DNA of 64,000 bases from JBBDWR01 sp040902745. GTDB lineage: Bacteria > Actinomycetota > UBA4738 > HRBIN12. The translations under genes and the position numbers were made by a program. The notes under the pieces were generated by a model, which saw nothing but the letters and a program-made list of their open reading frames with translations, was not told the DNA's origin and searched no databases. Below, in pieces: positions 34,095-42,746 of this stretch. Every line of letters begins with the position of its first letter. Positions within the stretch are counted from its first letter, which is position 1. Location: contig JBBDWR010000013.1 of NCBI GenBank assembly GCA_040902745.1, forward strand, positions 124,001-188,000, written 5' to 3'.

Positions 34095-35761
34095 TCCGCC
34101 GCCTTCGCCCCCTGGTTCTGACGGGTTTCGCATCGATCGTCGTCGCGACCGGTGTTTTCGCCGATGGTCCGTCCTCGGGTGCCGCCGAGAGCGACGCCGC
34201 GCTGGCCAAGCGGGTGTGCTCCGCCGTCGACGAGGAGTTGCTGATCCGTGTCCGCGATGGGGTGAGTCTCGAACGGAGCGGTCAGATCCAGTTCGTCGCC
34301 GATGAGCCGAACTTCGTAGACGGCGGACTCACGCACGCCGGGCCGTGGGACTACGTCCAGGACGTCCCGCTGTTCCTGTATGGACCCGGATCGATCAAGC
34401 CCGGGACGTACACACAGCGCACGACGCTGGCCGACATCGCGCCGACGCAGGCCGAACTGCTCGACTTCCCCGACTTCCACGCGCCCGACGGGCACGCGCT
34501 GTCCGGTGCGCTCGAGCCGAAGGCGAAACGGCAGTCTCCCAAGCTGGTCGTCACGCTCGTGTGGGATTCGGCGGGCATGGACGTGCTGGATACGTGGCCG
34601 AGGTCCTGGCCGTACCTGAAATCGATCCAGCGCGACGGCGCCTGGTTCACCAACGCGATCGCTGGGGCTTCGCCCTCGAACACACCGGTCAGCCACGCGA
34701 CCATGGGGACCGGCGCGCTGCCCTGGAAGCACGGCTTCACCGACGAGTTCATCTACATGAACGGCAAGCTGCAGAAGCCCAACGAGAACGGGCCGGGATT
34801 TTTGATGGAGCCGACGTTCGCCGACCTGTACGACGCCTCGCTCGACAACGCCCCGATCGTGGGTGTGATCGCGACGCTGTCGGCACACGTGATGATGATG
34901 AGCCACGGCAACATGTGGGGAGGTGGCGACAAGGACCTAGCGATCACCAGGGAGAAGGAGGACGCCGAGACAGGCGGCGCCGAGAGCGTCACGTGGGGCA
35001 TGACCTCCGACATGGGTCCGTTCTATCGCTTGCCCGGGTACGCGAACGAGCTCCCCGGGATCGATCGGTTCAACGACGAACTCGACCGCGAAGACGGCAA
35101 GATCGACGGTAAGTGGCGCCAGAACGACATCGCGCAGTTGGTCAACGGATTCGACACTCCCGCGCGGACGCCGTACCAGACCCAACTGGTCAAGGAGGTG
35201 ATCGCGCAGGAGGGATTCGGCGCGGACGACACCCCCGACCTGCTGTTCCTCAACTACAAGGCGATCGACACGATCGGCCACCGCTTCAGCGCGAACGGGA
35301 TCGAGATGTCGGACGCGGTTCGCTATCAGGACGACGACCTCAAGGAATTGATCGGGTACCTGAACCGAGAAGTTGGTGCCAAGCAGTGGGTGATGATCCT
35401 CACGGCCGATCACGGAACCAACCGGGATCCCGAGATCACCGGTGCGTTCCAGATCGCCATCGACGAGCTGCAGGCCCGGATCGAAGAGCGGTTCGACGAC
35501 GACGACGGTGTCCCGCTGGTCCTCAAGCTGCGACCCACCCAGATCTGGCTCGACGATGCTGAGCTGAAGCAGAGCGGTTCGACGGTCGACGAGGTCGCGG
35601 ACTTCATCGACGGCTTGACCCAGGCCGAGACGGTGAAACCGACCCTGGCGCCCGCCCCGAAACCCGACGAACGGGTGTTCTCGGCCGCCTTCCCTTCACG
35701 TATCCTGCTAGGGCTTCCGTGCCTGCGTGACACTCGCGGGGGAGAGCTTCAAGGCGACTGA
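34091..35761 (+). CDS. Secreted alkaline-phosphatase-superfamily hydrolase 4, circularly permuted
   Basis: A 556-residue paralogue, start ATG overlapping the previous stop (ATGA) behind an AAGGAGAACGG ribosome site. Signal peptide residues 1-31. Segments: HAGPWDYVQDVPLFLYGPG; RTTLADIAPTQAELLDF; LVVTLVWDSAGMDVLD; NTPVSHATMGTGALP; MMSHGNMWGGGDKD; YKAIDTIGHRFS; LTADHGTNRDP. The HGxMWGGGDKD loop, shared by all four, is not a general superfamily motif and may mark the subfamily. Terminal cysteines Cys43 and Cys544. The giant membrane protein gene starts 40 bases downstream. Confidence 0.87.
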   Translation: MIRRLRPLVLTGFASIVVATGVFADGPSSGAAESDAALAKRVCSAVDEELLIRVRDGVSLERSGQIQFVADEPNFVDGGLTHAGPWDYVQDVPLFLYGPGSIKPGTYTQRTTLADIAPTQAELLDFPDFHAPDGHALSGALEPKAKRQSPKLVVTLVWDSAGMDVLDTWPRSWPYLKSIQRDGAWFTNAIAGASPSNTPVSHATMGTGALPWKHGFTDEFIYMNGKLQKPNENGPGFLMEPTFADLYDASLDNAPIVGVIATLSAHVMMMSHGNMWGGGDKDLAITREKEDAETGGAESVTWGMTSDMGPFYRLPGYANELPGIDRFNDELDREDGKIDGKWRQNDIAQLVNGFDTPARTPYQTQLVKEVIAQEGFGADDTPDLLFLNYKAIDTIGHRFSANGIEMSDAVRYQDDDLKELIGYLNREVGAKQWVMILTADHGTNRDPEITGAFQIAIDELQARIEERFDDDDGVPLVLKLRPTQIWLDDAELKQSGSTVDEVADFIDGLTQAETVKPTLAPAPKPDERVFSAAFPSRILLGLPCLRDTRGGELQGD

Positions 35762-35801
35762 CCAGGCACGACGGTCATCTAGAGGGAAGGGAACGCAGAG
35801 C

Positions 35802-38800
35802 ATGGCGCTGACCAAGGACGCCCCCGCCGAGGGCGGCTCGACCGGAACGAAGCCGGGCGGGACGCGCGGCGGCATCGGAGCGATCTGGAGCAAACCTTGG
35901 GTCCTTTTGGCCCTGGCCGGAGTGTTGCTGACGTTCCTCGCTTGGGGCTTCATCGACGACCCGACGATCACTGCCCCCACCCGCGACCCCGCCTGGTACA
36001 CGTGGCGGGCCAACGTCATCTTCGACGACGAGCCGGTGAGGATCGTCGAGGAGTGGGGGCCGTTCAGCGCATTTTCCGGTGGCTACCGCGTGACCGTGCC
36101 GATGTTCGGAGCGTTGATGCGCGGCGTCGGCGGTGTCGAAGCCTTCCAGTTCAGCGGCATCCTGATGATCGGGATCCCGGTTTTGGCCGGGCTCGCGATG
36201 GGCGCGTTCGGGTACCGCACCAAGAGAGATCCCGCATTGATCTTGCTCACCCTGCTCGCCGCAGCCGGGTTGTTCCTCACGACGCCGTACGTCGGATACC
36301 TCGACAACATCTTCGTGCTGTTCGTCCTCGCGTCGATCCTCGCCTTCGTCCCCAGCGCGCAAACGTCCTGGGGGGCGCGGGCGGCGTGCTTCTTACTCGG
36401 GATCCTCGCCGCCTTCACGCATCCGACGACGTGTGTGCTGTTCGGGCTCTCGCTGCTCGCCGTGTTCGGCTGGCGCGTTCTCACGGCTCGGTTCCGCTTC
36501 GGTGACGCCTTGCGGCGTCACGGGCCCGCACTGATGTCGGTGGGCTTCGGGATGGTCGTCGGTTTGGCGATGTGGGTCGTGGGCATCTGGGGGAAGCCGG
36601 CTTCGCTGGTGGAGGCCGCCCTGCCGCCGCCCTACGAGGGAACCTTCTTCAACGATCGGCAGTTCGATTGGATCCTGAGCATGAAGCCGATCGTGACGTT
36701 CACCCTGGCCGCGATCGCCGTCGTCGCGACGATCGTGATCGCCCGCCGGCGCCGCGAACCCGCCGACACCTACAGCTTGACGTCGATCTGGTACCTGCTG
36801 CCGTACGCCGCGCTTCTGGCCACGCCCATCAACGCGCAGGCTGTCGGCGAAGAGAATGGGCTGCCGCTGTATCGGTTCTTCAATGCGACGACCGCGATCA
36901 TGATCCTTGCGGGTCTGGGCGCGTGGTTGGCGATCCGGTGGTTGTCCGGGCGTCCGGGAAGCCAGAAGGTTCTCGGCGTCATCGCCTCCGTGGTGATCGT
37001 CGCGGCGCTCGGGTGGGTGTTCCTCAGCGGCTGGCAGACGTGGATCAAGCCCGACAACCAGTGGATCAGCCAACAGACGCGGGTCGCGCTCTCGTCCGCG
37101 CACGAGATCGCCGACCAGGTCGACGATCTGCCGCTCGCGATCATCGGCAACTACGCGACGGAACCGCAGTCCTACGGCTGGGGCAAGACGTTCACGAACG
37201 TGTTCCGCACGACGCTGCCGGGCGAGGACGTCGATCGCGTCGGCACCTACTGGGGCACCCTGGACAACTTCCTCGCGGGTGAGCCGACCAACTTCGAGAA
37301 CGACCGGGTTCCCACGGTCACCAAGAACGAACGCACGATGTCGGAGGGCTACCTCGCGCACCTCAACGCGGTGATCGACGAGCAAGGCGGGGCACCGCCG
37401 ATCGTGTTCGTCGTTCGCGAGTTCTCGCTCGGAGAGAACAAGGCGTTGTTCCCCGAAGACGGATCGTGCCTCGACGAGGGCACCGTCCCGCGCGAGGAGA
37501 TCATCCCGCTCGGGTGCGACATCGGCATCGTGTCCGTCGACGGCGTGACGACGACCCCGTCTGCCGATGTGATCGACGCCGCGCGGCAGGCCGAGGTCAC
37601 CCAACAGCAAGCGTTCGATGAGCACGAGGGACCGTTGGGCAACCCGGGTCACCTCTTGCAGGTGCTGATGGCTCTCCTCCTCGTGTTCGTGTTGCCGGGG
37701 TTGCTCGCCGCGAGGTTCTTCGAGCTCGAAGGGTTCTTCGCCAAGTTCACGCTCGTCCCTGCGATCTCGGTGATGCTCACCCTGCTCACCGCGATCGTCC
37801 TGGCTGCGGTCTGGCGAGGTCCGTTCGATGCTGCACATGGCTGGACCGCCGTGCTCCTCGCGGCGGCGATCGGTGGTGCGCTCTCGGTTTGGCGGGTCGG
37901 TGTGATGAAGCCGTTCCAGGCATTGGGTCGGTTCTTCAACGGCATGTTCGGCCTGTTCTCCGAGCGCGAGTTCGCGGCCTTGATGGGGGTGCAGTTCCTG
38001 ATCCAAGCAGCCGACGGTGTGCTCCGCGGGACGATCGGGAAGTCGATCGGCTTCGGCGGTGAAGAGGGCTTCGACGTCACGACCGTGCCGTCGCCGAGGT
38101 ACCTGCTGGCCGTCGTCCTGGCGCTGTACCTGCCGTACACGCTGATCAGTCCGTTCATCGGCGTGTTCATCGACCGCTTCGAACGGCGCCGAGTCCTGAC
38201 GGTCGCGGCTGCTGCCACGGCGGTGCTGACGATCGTGATCGCGGTACCGGTGCTGTTCTCCCTCGGCGACGAGTCGTCCGAAGGCAAGGTCGGCGTCACG
38301 ATCGCGCTGATCGTGGCGGTGCTGATCATCCAGGCCTGCGTGCGGATCATGCTGGCCGTGAAGTCCGCGGCCCTGCCCGGGGTGCTGTCCGGCAAGGACC
38401 TTCTCCAGGGCAACGGTCTCTCGCAGGCCGGCGGCGCGTTCTTCCAGATCGTCGGGATCGCCTTCGGGCTAGGGGCCAGTGCGTTCCTTCCCTCGTGGAC
38501 GCTGATGTTCGTCGGGGCGGGGATCCTCGTGATCTCCGTGTTCGTCGCGCGTCAGATCACACGGATGGAGGTCACCAAGCACGTGGCCACCTTCCGTGAG
38601 GAGGCCCGGCGCGTGATCTCCGACATGATCGCGGGCTTGAAGGAGGTGGCCGGCCGCACGCCGGCGGCGATCGGTCTCGTGTCGTTCCAGATGCTTCGGT
38701 ATCAGTTCTGGGGCTTCACGTTGTTCGTGTTCGCGTTGTACGCATCGGAGCTGGCCAAGGGTGAGGACGCGAGCCTGATCTCCCTCGCACTCACGGGCGC

Positions 38801-39287
38801 CGGAGGGTTGCTCGGCGGCGTGCTCGGCATGATCCTCGCACAGAAGTACAAGGACAAGATCCCGCCGATCCGGATGTTGCTGGCGGCGATGTTCGTCCTC
38901 GGCGGCGGGGCGCTCGTGTTCGGAGGCTTCCTGCAGCTGTGGAGTTTCGCGCTGATGCTGTTCTGCGGATTCCTCGGATTCTTCGTCGGCAAGATCGCCG
39001 CCGACACGATCGTGCAGCAGGCGATGCCGGACGACTTCCGTGGCCGTGCGTTCGCGCTGTTCGACATCGCCTACAACCTCGGGTTCGTGATCCCCGCGCT
39101 GATCCTGTTCTTCCTCTACGACGAGGCCCGTGTGCGAGCGCTGCTCGTGGTGTCGGGGGTGATCTTCCTCGTGTTCACCGCGCTCGTTGCCCGGTGGGCG
39201 GGGCGGCATCGCGACGAGTTCCAGGTGCAGGATGATCTGCGCGACGTGGAGCACGGCGCTCTGACGGTGGAGACCGCGACGGACTAG
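35802..39287 (+). CDS. Fusion membrane protein: GT-C-like N-terminal half plus C-terminal MFS transporter
   Basis: An 1161-residue polytopic protein with two unrelated halves. Residues about 35-390 form roughly 10-12 helices after FIDDPTITAPTRDPAWYTWR, whose acidic residues on the first outside loop resemble GT-C glycosyltransferases, followed by an outside domain (about 410-610) and a helical linker (640-700). Residues about 720-1140 are an MFS transporter: YTLISPFIGVFIDRFERRR is the loop 2-3 motif and MPDDFRGRAFALFDIAYNLG a typical later helix, resembling lysophospholipid or macrolide exporters. The ATG at 35802 is preferred since the upstream extension would overlap the phosphatase gene. 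Co-transcription with the phosphatases is likely. Substrate unknown; the GT-C call is tentative. Confidence 0.7.
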   Translation: MALTKDAPAEGGSTGTKPGGTRGGIGAIWSKPWVLLALAGVLLTFLAWGFIDDPTITAPTRDPAWYTWRANVIFDDEPVRIVEEWGPFSAFSGGYRVTVPMFGALMRGVGGVEAFQFSGILMIGIPVLAGLAMGAFGYRTKRDPALILLTLLAAAGLFLTTPYVGYLDNIFVLFVLASILAFVPSAQTSWGARAACFLLGILAAFTHPTTCVLFGLSLLAVFGWRVLTARFRFGDALRRHGPALMSVGFGMVVGLAMWVVGIWGKPASLVEAALPPPYEGTFFNDRQFDWILSMKPIVTFTLAAIAVVATIVIARRRREPADTYSLTSIWYLLPYAALLATPINAQAVGEENGLPLYRFFNATTAIMILAGLGAWLAIRWLSGRPGSQKVLGVIASVVIVAALGWVFLSGWQTWIKPDNQWISQQTRVALSSAHEIADQVDDLPLAIIGNYATEPQSYGWGKTFTNVFRTTLPGEDVDRVGTYWGTLDNFLAGEPTNFENDRVPTVTKNERTMSEGYLAHLNAVIDEQGGAPPIVFVVREFSLGENKALFPEDGSCLDEGTVPREEIIPLGCDIGIVSVDGVTTTPSADVIDAARQAEVTQQQAFDEHEGPLGNPGHLLQVLMALLLVFVLPGLLAARFFELEGFFAKFTLVPAISVMLTLLTAIVLAAVWRGPFDAAHGWTAVLLAAAIGGALSVWRVGVMKPFQALGRFFNGMFGLFSEREFAALMGVQFLIQAADGVLRGTIGKSIGFGGEEGFDVTTVPSPRYLLAVVLALYLPYTLISPFIGVFIDRFERRRVLTVAAAATAVLTIVIAVPVLFSLGDESSEGKVGVTIALIVAVLIIQACVRIMLAVKSAALPGVLSGKDLLQGNGLSQAGGAFFQIVGIAFGLGASAFLPSWTLMFVGAGILVISVFVARQITRMEVTKHVATFREEARRVISDMIAGLKEVAGRTPAAIGLVSFQMLRYQFWGFTLFVFALYASELAKGEDASLISLALTGAGGLLGGVLGMILAQKYKDKIPPIRMLLAAMFVLGGGALVFGGFLQLWSFALMLFCGFLGFFVGKIAADTIVQQAMPDDFRGRAFALFDIAYNLGFVIPALILFFLYDEARVRALLVVSGVIFLVFTALVARWAGRHRDEFQVQDDLRDVEHGALTVETATD

Positions 39288-39324
39288 TGCTTCGAGGTCG
39301 CGCGGCCCCTGCGATACTGCGCAG

Positions 39325-40245
39325 GTGGCCGCAACCCCGACGGTACGGACGGGACCCGACCCGATCGGCGGGGTCTACATCGTCGCCTCATCGACCCTCT
39401 TCGCGGCGGTCGCGGTGCTCGGCCGCTTCATCCGCAGGGAGGGGTTCCCGGTGTCGAGCGTGCTGGCGACGCGGTTCGCGATCTGTGCGTTCTTGCTCCT
39501 GGGATTACTGGTCGTGCTCCACAGGCCTCTGCGACCGGCGCCCGGGGAGCGGACGGCGCTCGTCGGACTCGGCGTCGCGGGCTACGGCGTGGAGTCGGGC
39601 TTCTACTTCGCCGCCCTCGGGCATGCGACGGCGGCACCGGTCACGTTGCTGTTCTACACCTACCCGGTGATCGTCGCGCTGGGGATATGGGCTATCGGCA
39701 AGGGCCGGCCGACGCGGCGGACCGTCACGGCGCTCGTCTTCGGTGTCCTCGGGGCGGTGATCATCGTGACGCTCGGGGGCGGCGAGGTCCGGATGGAGAC
39801 CCTCGGCATCGTCTTCGCCCTGTGCTCGGCGACCGCTTACAGCGCCTACCTGATCGGTGCCGACCGCCTGCTCGTGCGTACCGATCCTCTCGTCAGCGCG
39901 ATGTGGGTGAGCGCGGCCGCGGCAGCCGGCCACGCCGTGTTCGCGGTCGCGACCGGACGGGTGGTCGTCCCTTCGGGATGGGAGCAGTGGGGTCCGATCC
40001 TCGGTATGGGTGTGTTCACGGCCGCGGCGTTCGCCTTCCTGTTCGTCGGGCTGCGGCGGCTCGGTGCGGTTCGCACCGCGATCGTCTCGTCGACCGAACC
40101 GCTCGCGGTCTCTCTGCTGGCTCTCGGGTTCCTCGGAGAGACGATCGGAGTCGGGATCGCGATCGGAGGGATCCTCGTGGTGACGGCGGCGATCATCTCG
40201 AGCCTCGCTCGGATCGCCCCGACCACCGAACCACAGATGCCGTAG
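39325..40245 (+). CDS. EamA/DMT-family transporter
   Basis: A 306-residue drug/metabolite transporter with ten predicted helices in two EamA repeats. Repeat ends are visible at PVTLLFYTYPVIVALGIWAI and TAIVSSTEPLAVSLLALGFL, the standard T-x-x-P/E-P-hydrophobic pattern. Starts with GTG six bases after a GATACT box, an approximate leaderless promoter. Exports or imports small metabolites; substrate unknown. Convergent with the alpha/beta hydrolase gene, from which it is separated by 7 bases. Confidence 0.88.
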   Translation: MAATPTVRTGPDPIGGVYIVASSTLFAAVAVLGRFIRREGFPVSSVLATRFAICAFLLLGLLVVLHRPLRPAPGERTALVGLGVAGYGVESGFYFAALGHATAAPVTLLFYTYPVIVALGIWAIGKGRPTRRTVTALVFGVLGAVIIVTLGGGEVRMETLGIVFALCSATAYSAYLIGADRLLVRTDPLVSAMWVSAAAAAGHAVFAVATGRVVVPSGWEQWGPILGMGVFTAAAFAFLFVGLRRLGAVRTAIVSSTEPLAVSLLALGFLGETIGVGIAIGGILVVTAAIISSLARIAPTTEPQMP

Positions 40246-40247
40246 TT

Positions 40248-40263
40248 GCGGGTCAGAGCCCGC
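40248..40263. terminator. Small hairpin between convergent genes
   Basis: GCGGG-TCAGAG-CCCGC just after the DMT stop and overlapping the hydrolase stop; short, no T run, so only a weak candidate. Confidence 0.3.
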
Positions 40264-41173
40264 GGTCGTCGATCCACGCCCCAACCGCTTGGAGCCATCG
40301 GTCCGGCCATTCGAGCTGTGGGGCGTGACCGCAGTCGGTCATGATCCGCATCTGCCACGAGGGGTGATCGCGCCACGCGCGCGCGGCGACGCTCACCGGT
40401 ACGAACCGGTCGTCACGTCCGTGCACAACGAGGACAGGACAGGTGATGCGATCCAGCAAGGCGCGGAACCGCTTGCGGCGGTCGTAGAGTTGCATGATCG
40501 AACGGGCCGCTTGCAAGAACGCTTGCGGCGCGCCGGGGTCGTCGCGATGCACGCGTGCGGCGTCGATCTGCGCTTGGACAACGTCCGGCGGGATCCGGCT
40601 CGGATCGTTCGTCGTCATCCTGAATCCGAGCCGGACGAGCTCCTCGGTGGTGAGTCGGCCGAAACGCTGACGCATCATCCAGGGTCCCGTACCGGGTGCC
40701 CGGTAGGCCAGGAACGTTCCCGCGACGATCGGCGCCGGCAGGGCGTGCCATACGGGGGGCCAGATCGATGAGGTCGGGACGATCCCGGCGACCGAACCGG
40801 GCTCGAGCCCCGCTTGCAACAGTGTCAGCCCCCCTCCCATCGAGTTGCCCGCGAGCACGGTCGTTGGGGATGCGGTCTCGGAGATGATCTGGGAAAGCAG
40901 CCGTCGGTTCGCGAGCAGCGACGCGCTCCTCGTTCCTTTCGGCGTGCGGCCGAATCCGGCAAGATCCACCGCGATCGTGCGACCGCGTTGCGCGAGCGCG
41001 GGGCCGACACGGATCCAGTTGGCCGCCGAACCCCCAAGGCCGTGAACCAACACGAAGGTGCGCTCGGACGGTCCGTCCCACTCGAGGTAGTGCACAGGAA
41101 CGTCGAGATCGAGGGTTCGCGAGACGCCGCCAGGTTCCTTGCCGTCGATGGGTGTCGTGAGCCGATCCTGCAT
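40253..41173 (-). CDS. Alpha/beta hydrolase
   Basis: A 306-residue alpha/beta-hydrolase-fold enzyme. The oxyanion motif is VLVHGLGGSAANW near residue 43, the nucleophile elbow AGNSMGGGLTLL near residue 112 (Ser), the acidic residue lies in VVHGRDDRFVP and the His in TDCGHAPQLEWP. A lid of about 80 residues sits between the elbow and the Asp. Specific reaction unknown (esterase, lactonase or C-C hydrolase). The ATG at 41173 is chosen because a TACCCT box ends 7 bases upstream; a longer open frame to 42070 overlaps the divergent AAA gene and is spurious. Confidence 0.9.
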   Translation of the reverse strand: MQDRLTTPIDGKEPGGVSRTLDLDVPVHYLEWDGPSERTFVLVHGLGGSAANWIRVGPALAQRGRTIAVDLAGFGRTPKGTRSASLLANRRLLSQIISETASPTTVLAGNSMGGGLTLLQAGLEPGSVAGIVPTSSIWPPVWHALPAPIVAGTFLAYRAPGTGPWMMRQRFGRLTTEELVRLGFRMTTNDPSRIPPDVVQAQIDAARVHRDDPGAPQAFLQAARSIMQLYDRRKRFRALLDRITCPVLVVHGRDDRFVPVSVAARAWRDHPSWQMRIMTDCGHAPQLEWPDRWLQAVGAWIDDRGL

Positions 41174-41174
41174 C

Positions 41175-41196
41175 GCGCCAAGGGTACCCTTGGCGC
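41175..41196. promoter_or_regulatory. Perfect 22-bp palindrome with two overlapping -10 boxes (divergent leaderless promoter)
   Basis: GCGCCAAGGGTACCCTTGGCGC reads identically on both strands if split at its centre; it contains TACCCT at 41185-41190 (+) and at 41186-41181 (-). The plus box ends 8 bases before the AAA gene ATG (41199), the minus box 7 bases before the hydrolase ATG (41173). One symmetric element therefore appears to drive both genes. Confidence 0.7.
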
Positions 41197-41198
41197 CG

Positions 41199-42701
41199 AT
41201 GGACACGACGACCGACCTGCGGCTGCTGCTGGCCTCGCGACATGCTCTGCTGATCGCCCAGATGCGCGACGAGGAACGGTTCATGGCGATCCTTCGCGAT
41301 GCCGCGCGGCTCGCAGGGTTCGCCGTGTGGACGTGGTCTGCGACCCAAGGTCTCGCCCGCGACGGCCATTCGCCGCAGATCGGGACCCCCGACGCCGCCA
41401 AGGCCCTCGAGTTCGTGCGGGCTCTCGACGATCCGGCGGTGTTCGTGCTGCACGACCTCGCGCCGGTGATGGAGCAGAACACCGTCGTGATCCGCGCGCT
41501 GAAGGAGATCGCCCTTCGGATCCGGCGAGGCCGGCTCTCGCAGACGATCGTGATCACAGGTCCCACCGCGGATGTCCCGGCGTCGCTGGAGGGGACGGCG
41601 CTGCCTTGGAGGCTCGATCCGCCCACGCGCGCGGAGCTGGAAGCGTTCGTCCGACGATTCGCAGCGGATCTCGGCGCGCGCGGATTCACCGTTGCTTTGG
41701 ACGACGCGGGGATACGCGGGCTCGTCGACGCCGTTACGGGACTCACGCTTCCGGAGGCGGAGCGCTTGATCCTTCGGGCAACGATCGGGGACGGAGGCCT
41801 GGGCGACGGCGACGTCGCCGAAGTGCGAGAGGCGAAGGCCGAGCTGCTGGCGTCCGATGGGATCCTGGAGCTGATCGCCACCGACGAACGAGGCCTGGAG
41901 ACGGTGGGAGGGCTCGACGAACTCAAGGCGTGGCTAGCAGAGCGCGGCCGCGGATTCGAATCGGGAGCTCGGGAGTTCGGACTCGAACCTCCGCGCGGGG
42001 TGTTGCTAACCGGTGTGCCGGGGTGCGGCAAGTCGCTGGTCGCGAAGACGCTCGCGCGGAGCTGGGGCATGCCGCTCGTGCTCTTCGATCCCGCGCGGAT
42101 CTACGACAAGTACGTGGGCGAGACCGAGGCAAGGCTGCGCAGCGTGCTCGCGACGATCGAAGCGATGGCGCCGATCGTCGTGTGGGTCGACGAGATCGAG
42201 AAGGGGTTGTCGGTCGAGGGCGAGGGCGGCGGCACGGGTACGGGTCGGCGCGCCCTCGGAACGTTCCTGCGCTGGATCCAGGATCGTGGTCCCGGAGTGT
42301 TCCTCGTTGCGACGAGCAACGACGTCGATTCGCTCCCGCCGGAGTTGCTCCGACGAGGACGGTTCGACGAGATCTTCTTCGTGGATCTGCCGAGTTCGAC
42401 CGAGCGTGAACACATCGTCCGGCTGCACCTGCAGCGTCGCGGGCGCGACCCGATGGGGTTCGATCTTCCGAAGCTGGCGGCCTCCTCCGATGGGTTCAGC
42501 GGCGCCGAGCTCGAAGCGGCGATCGTCGCGGCGCTTTATGCGGCATATGCGGTCGGCGGCGGCCTCACGACCGAGGGTCTCATAGAGGAGTTCACCCAGA
42601 CGATCCCGCTCTCCCGGACGCGTGCAGAAGACGTCGCGGCGATGCGAGCGTGGGCTATGGGGCGCGCAACCCCCGCGACGAGCGCGGGAGCCGTTGCATG
42701 A
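41199..42701 (+). CDS. AAA+ ATPase, Ycf46-like
   Basis: A 500-residue cytoplasmic AAA protein. The first 240 residues are an N-terminal domain whose FVLHDLAPVMEQNTVVIRAL resembles the Ycf46 family. The AAA module has Walker A LLTGVPGCGKSLVAKTLA near residue 272, Walker B IVVWVDEIEKGL near residue 327, sensor-1 VATSNDVDSLPPELL and arginine finger RRGRFDEIFFVDLP. It should act as a hexameric remodelling ATPase; Ycf46 homologues are linked to carbon-concentrating or photosynthesis-related functions in some lineages, which cannot be assumed here. It shares its promoter region with the divergent hydrolase. Confidence 0.85.
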   Translation: MDTTTDLRLLLASRHALLIAQMRDEERFMAILRDAARLAGFAVWTWSATQGLARDGHSPQIGTPDAAKALEFVRALDDPAVFVLHDLAPVMEQNTVVIRALKEIALRIRRGRLSQTIVITGPTADVPASLEGTALPWRLDPPTRAELEAFVRRFAADLGARGFTVALDDAGIRGLVDAVTGLTLPEAERLILRATIGDGGLGDGDVAEVREAKAELLASDGILELIATDERGLETVGGLDELKAWLAERGRGFESGAREFGLEPPRGVLLTGVPGCGKSLVAKTLARSWGMPLVLFDPARIYDKYVGETEARLRSVLATIEAMAPIVVWVDEIEKGLSVEGEGGGTGTGRRALGTFLRWIQDRGPGVFLVATSNDVDSLPPELLRRGRFDEIFFVDLPSSTEREHIVRLHLQRRGRDPMGFDLPKLAASSDGFSGAELEAAIVAALYAAYAVGGGLTTEGLIEEFTQTIPLSRTRAEDVAAMRAWAMGRATPATSAGAVA

Positions 42702-42746
42702 GCGACGCCCCGCCGTGTCGAAGTGCGCCACCCGCGGGCTCTGTTC

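Noticed and set aside
41174..42070. In-frame upstream extension of the alpha/beta hydrolase
   Set aside because: It overlaps the divergent AAA gene and is Ser/Arg-rich shadow sequence; the promoter palindrome places the start at 41173.
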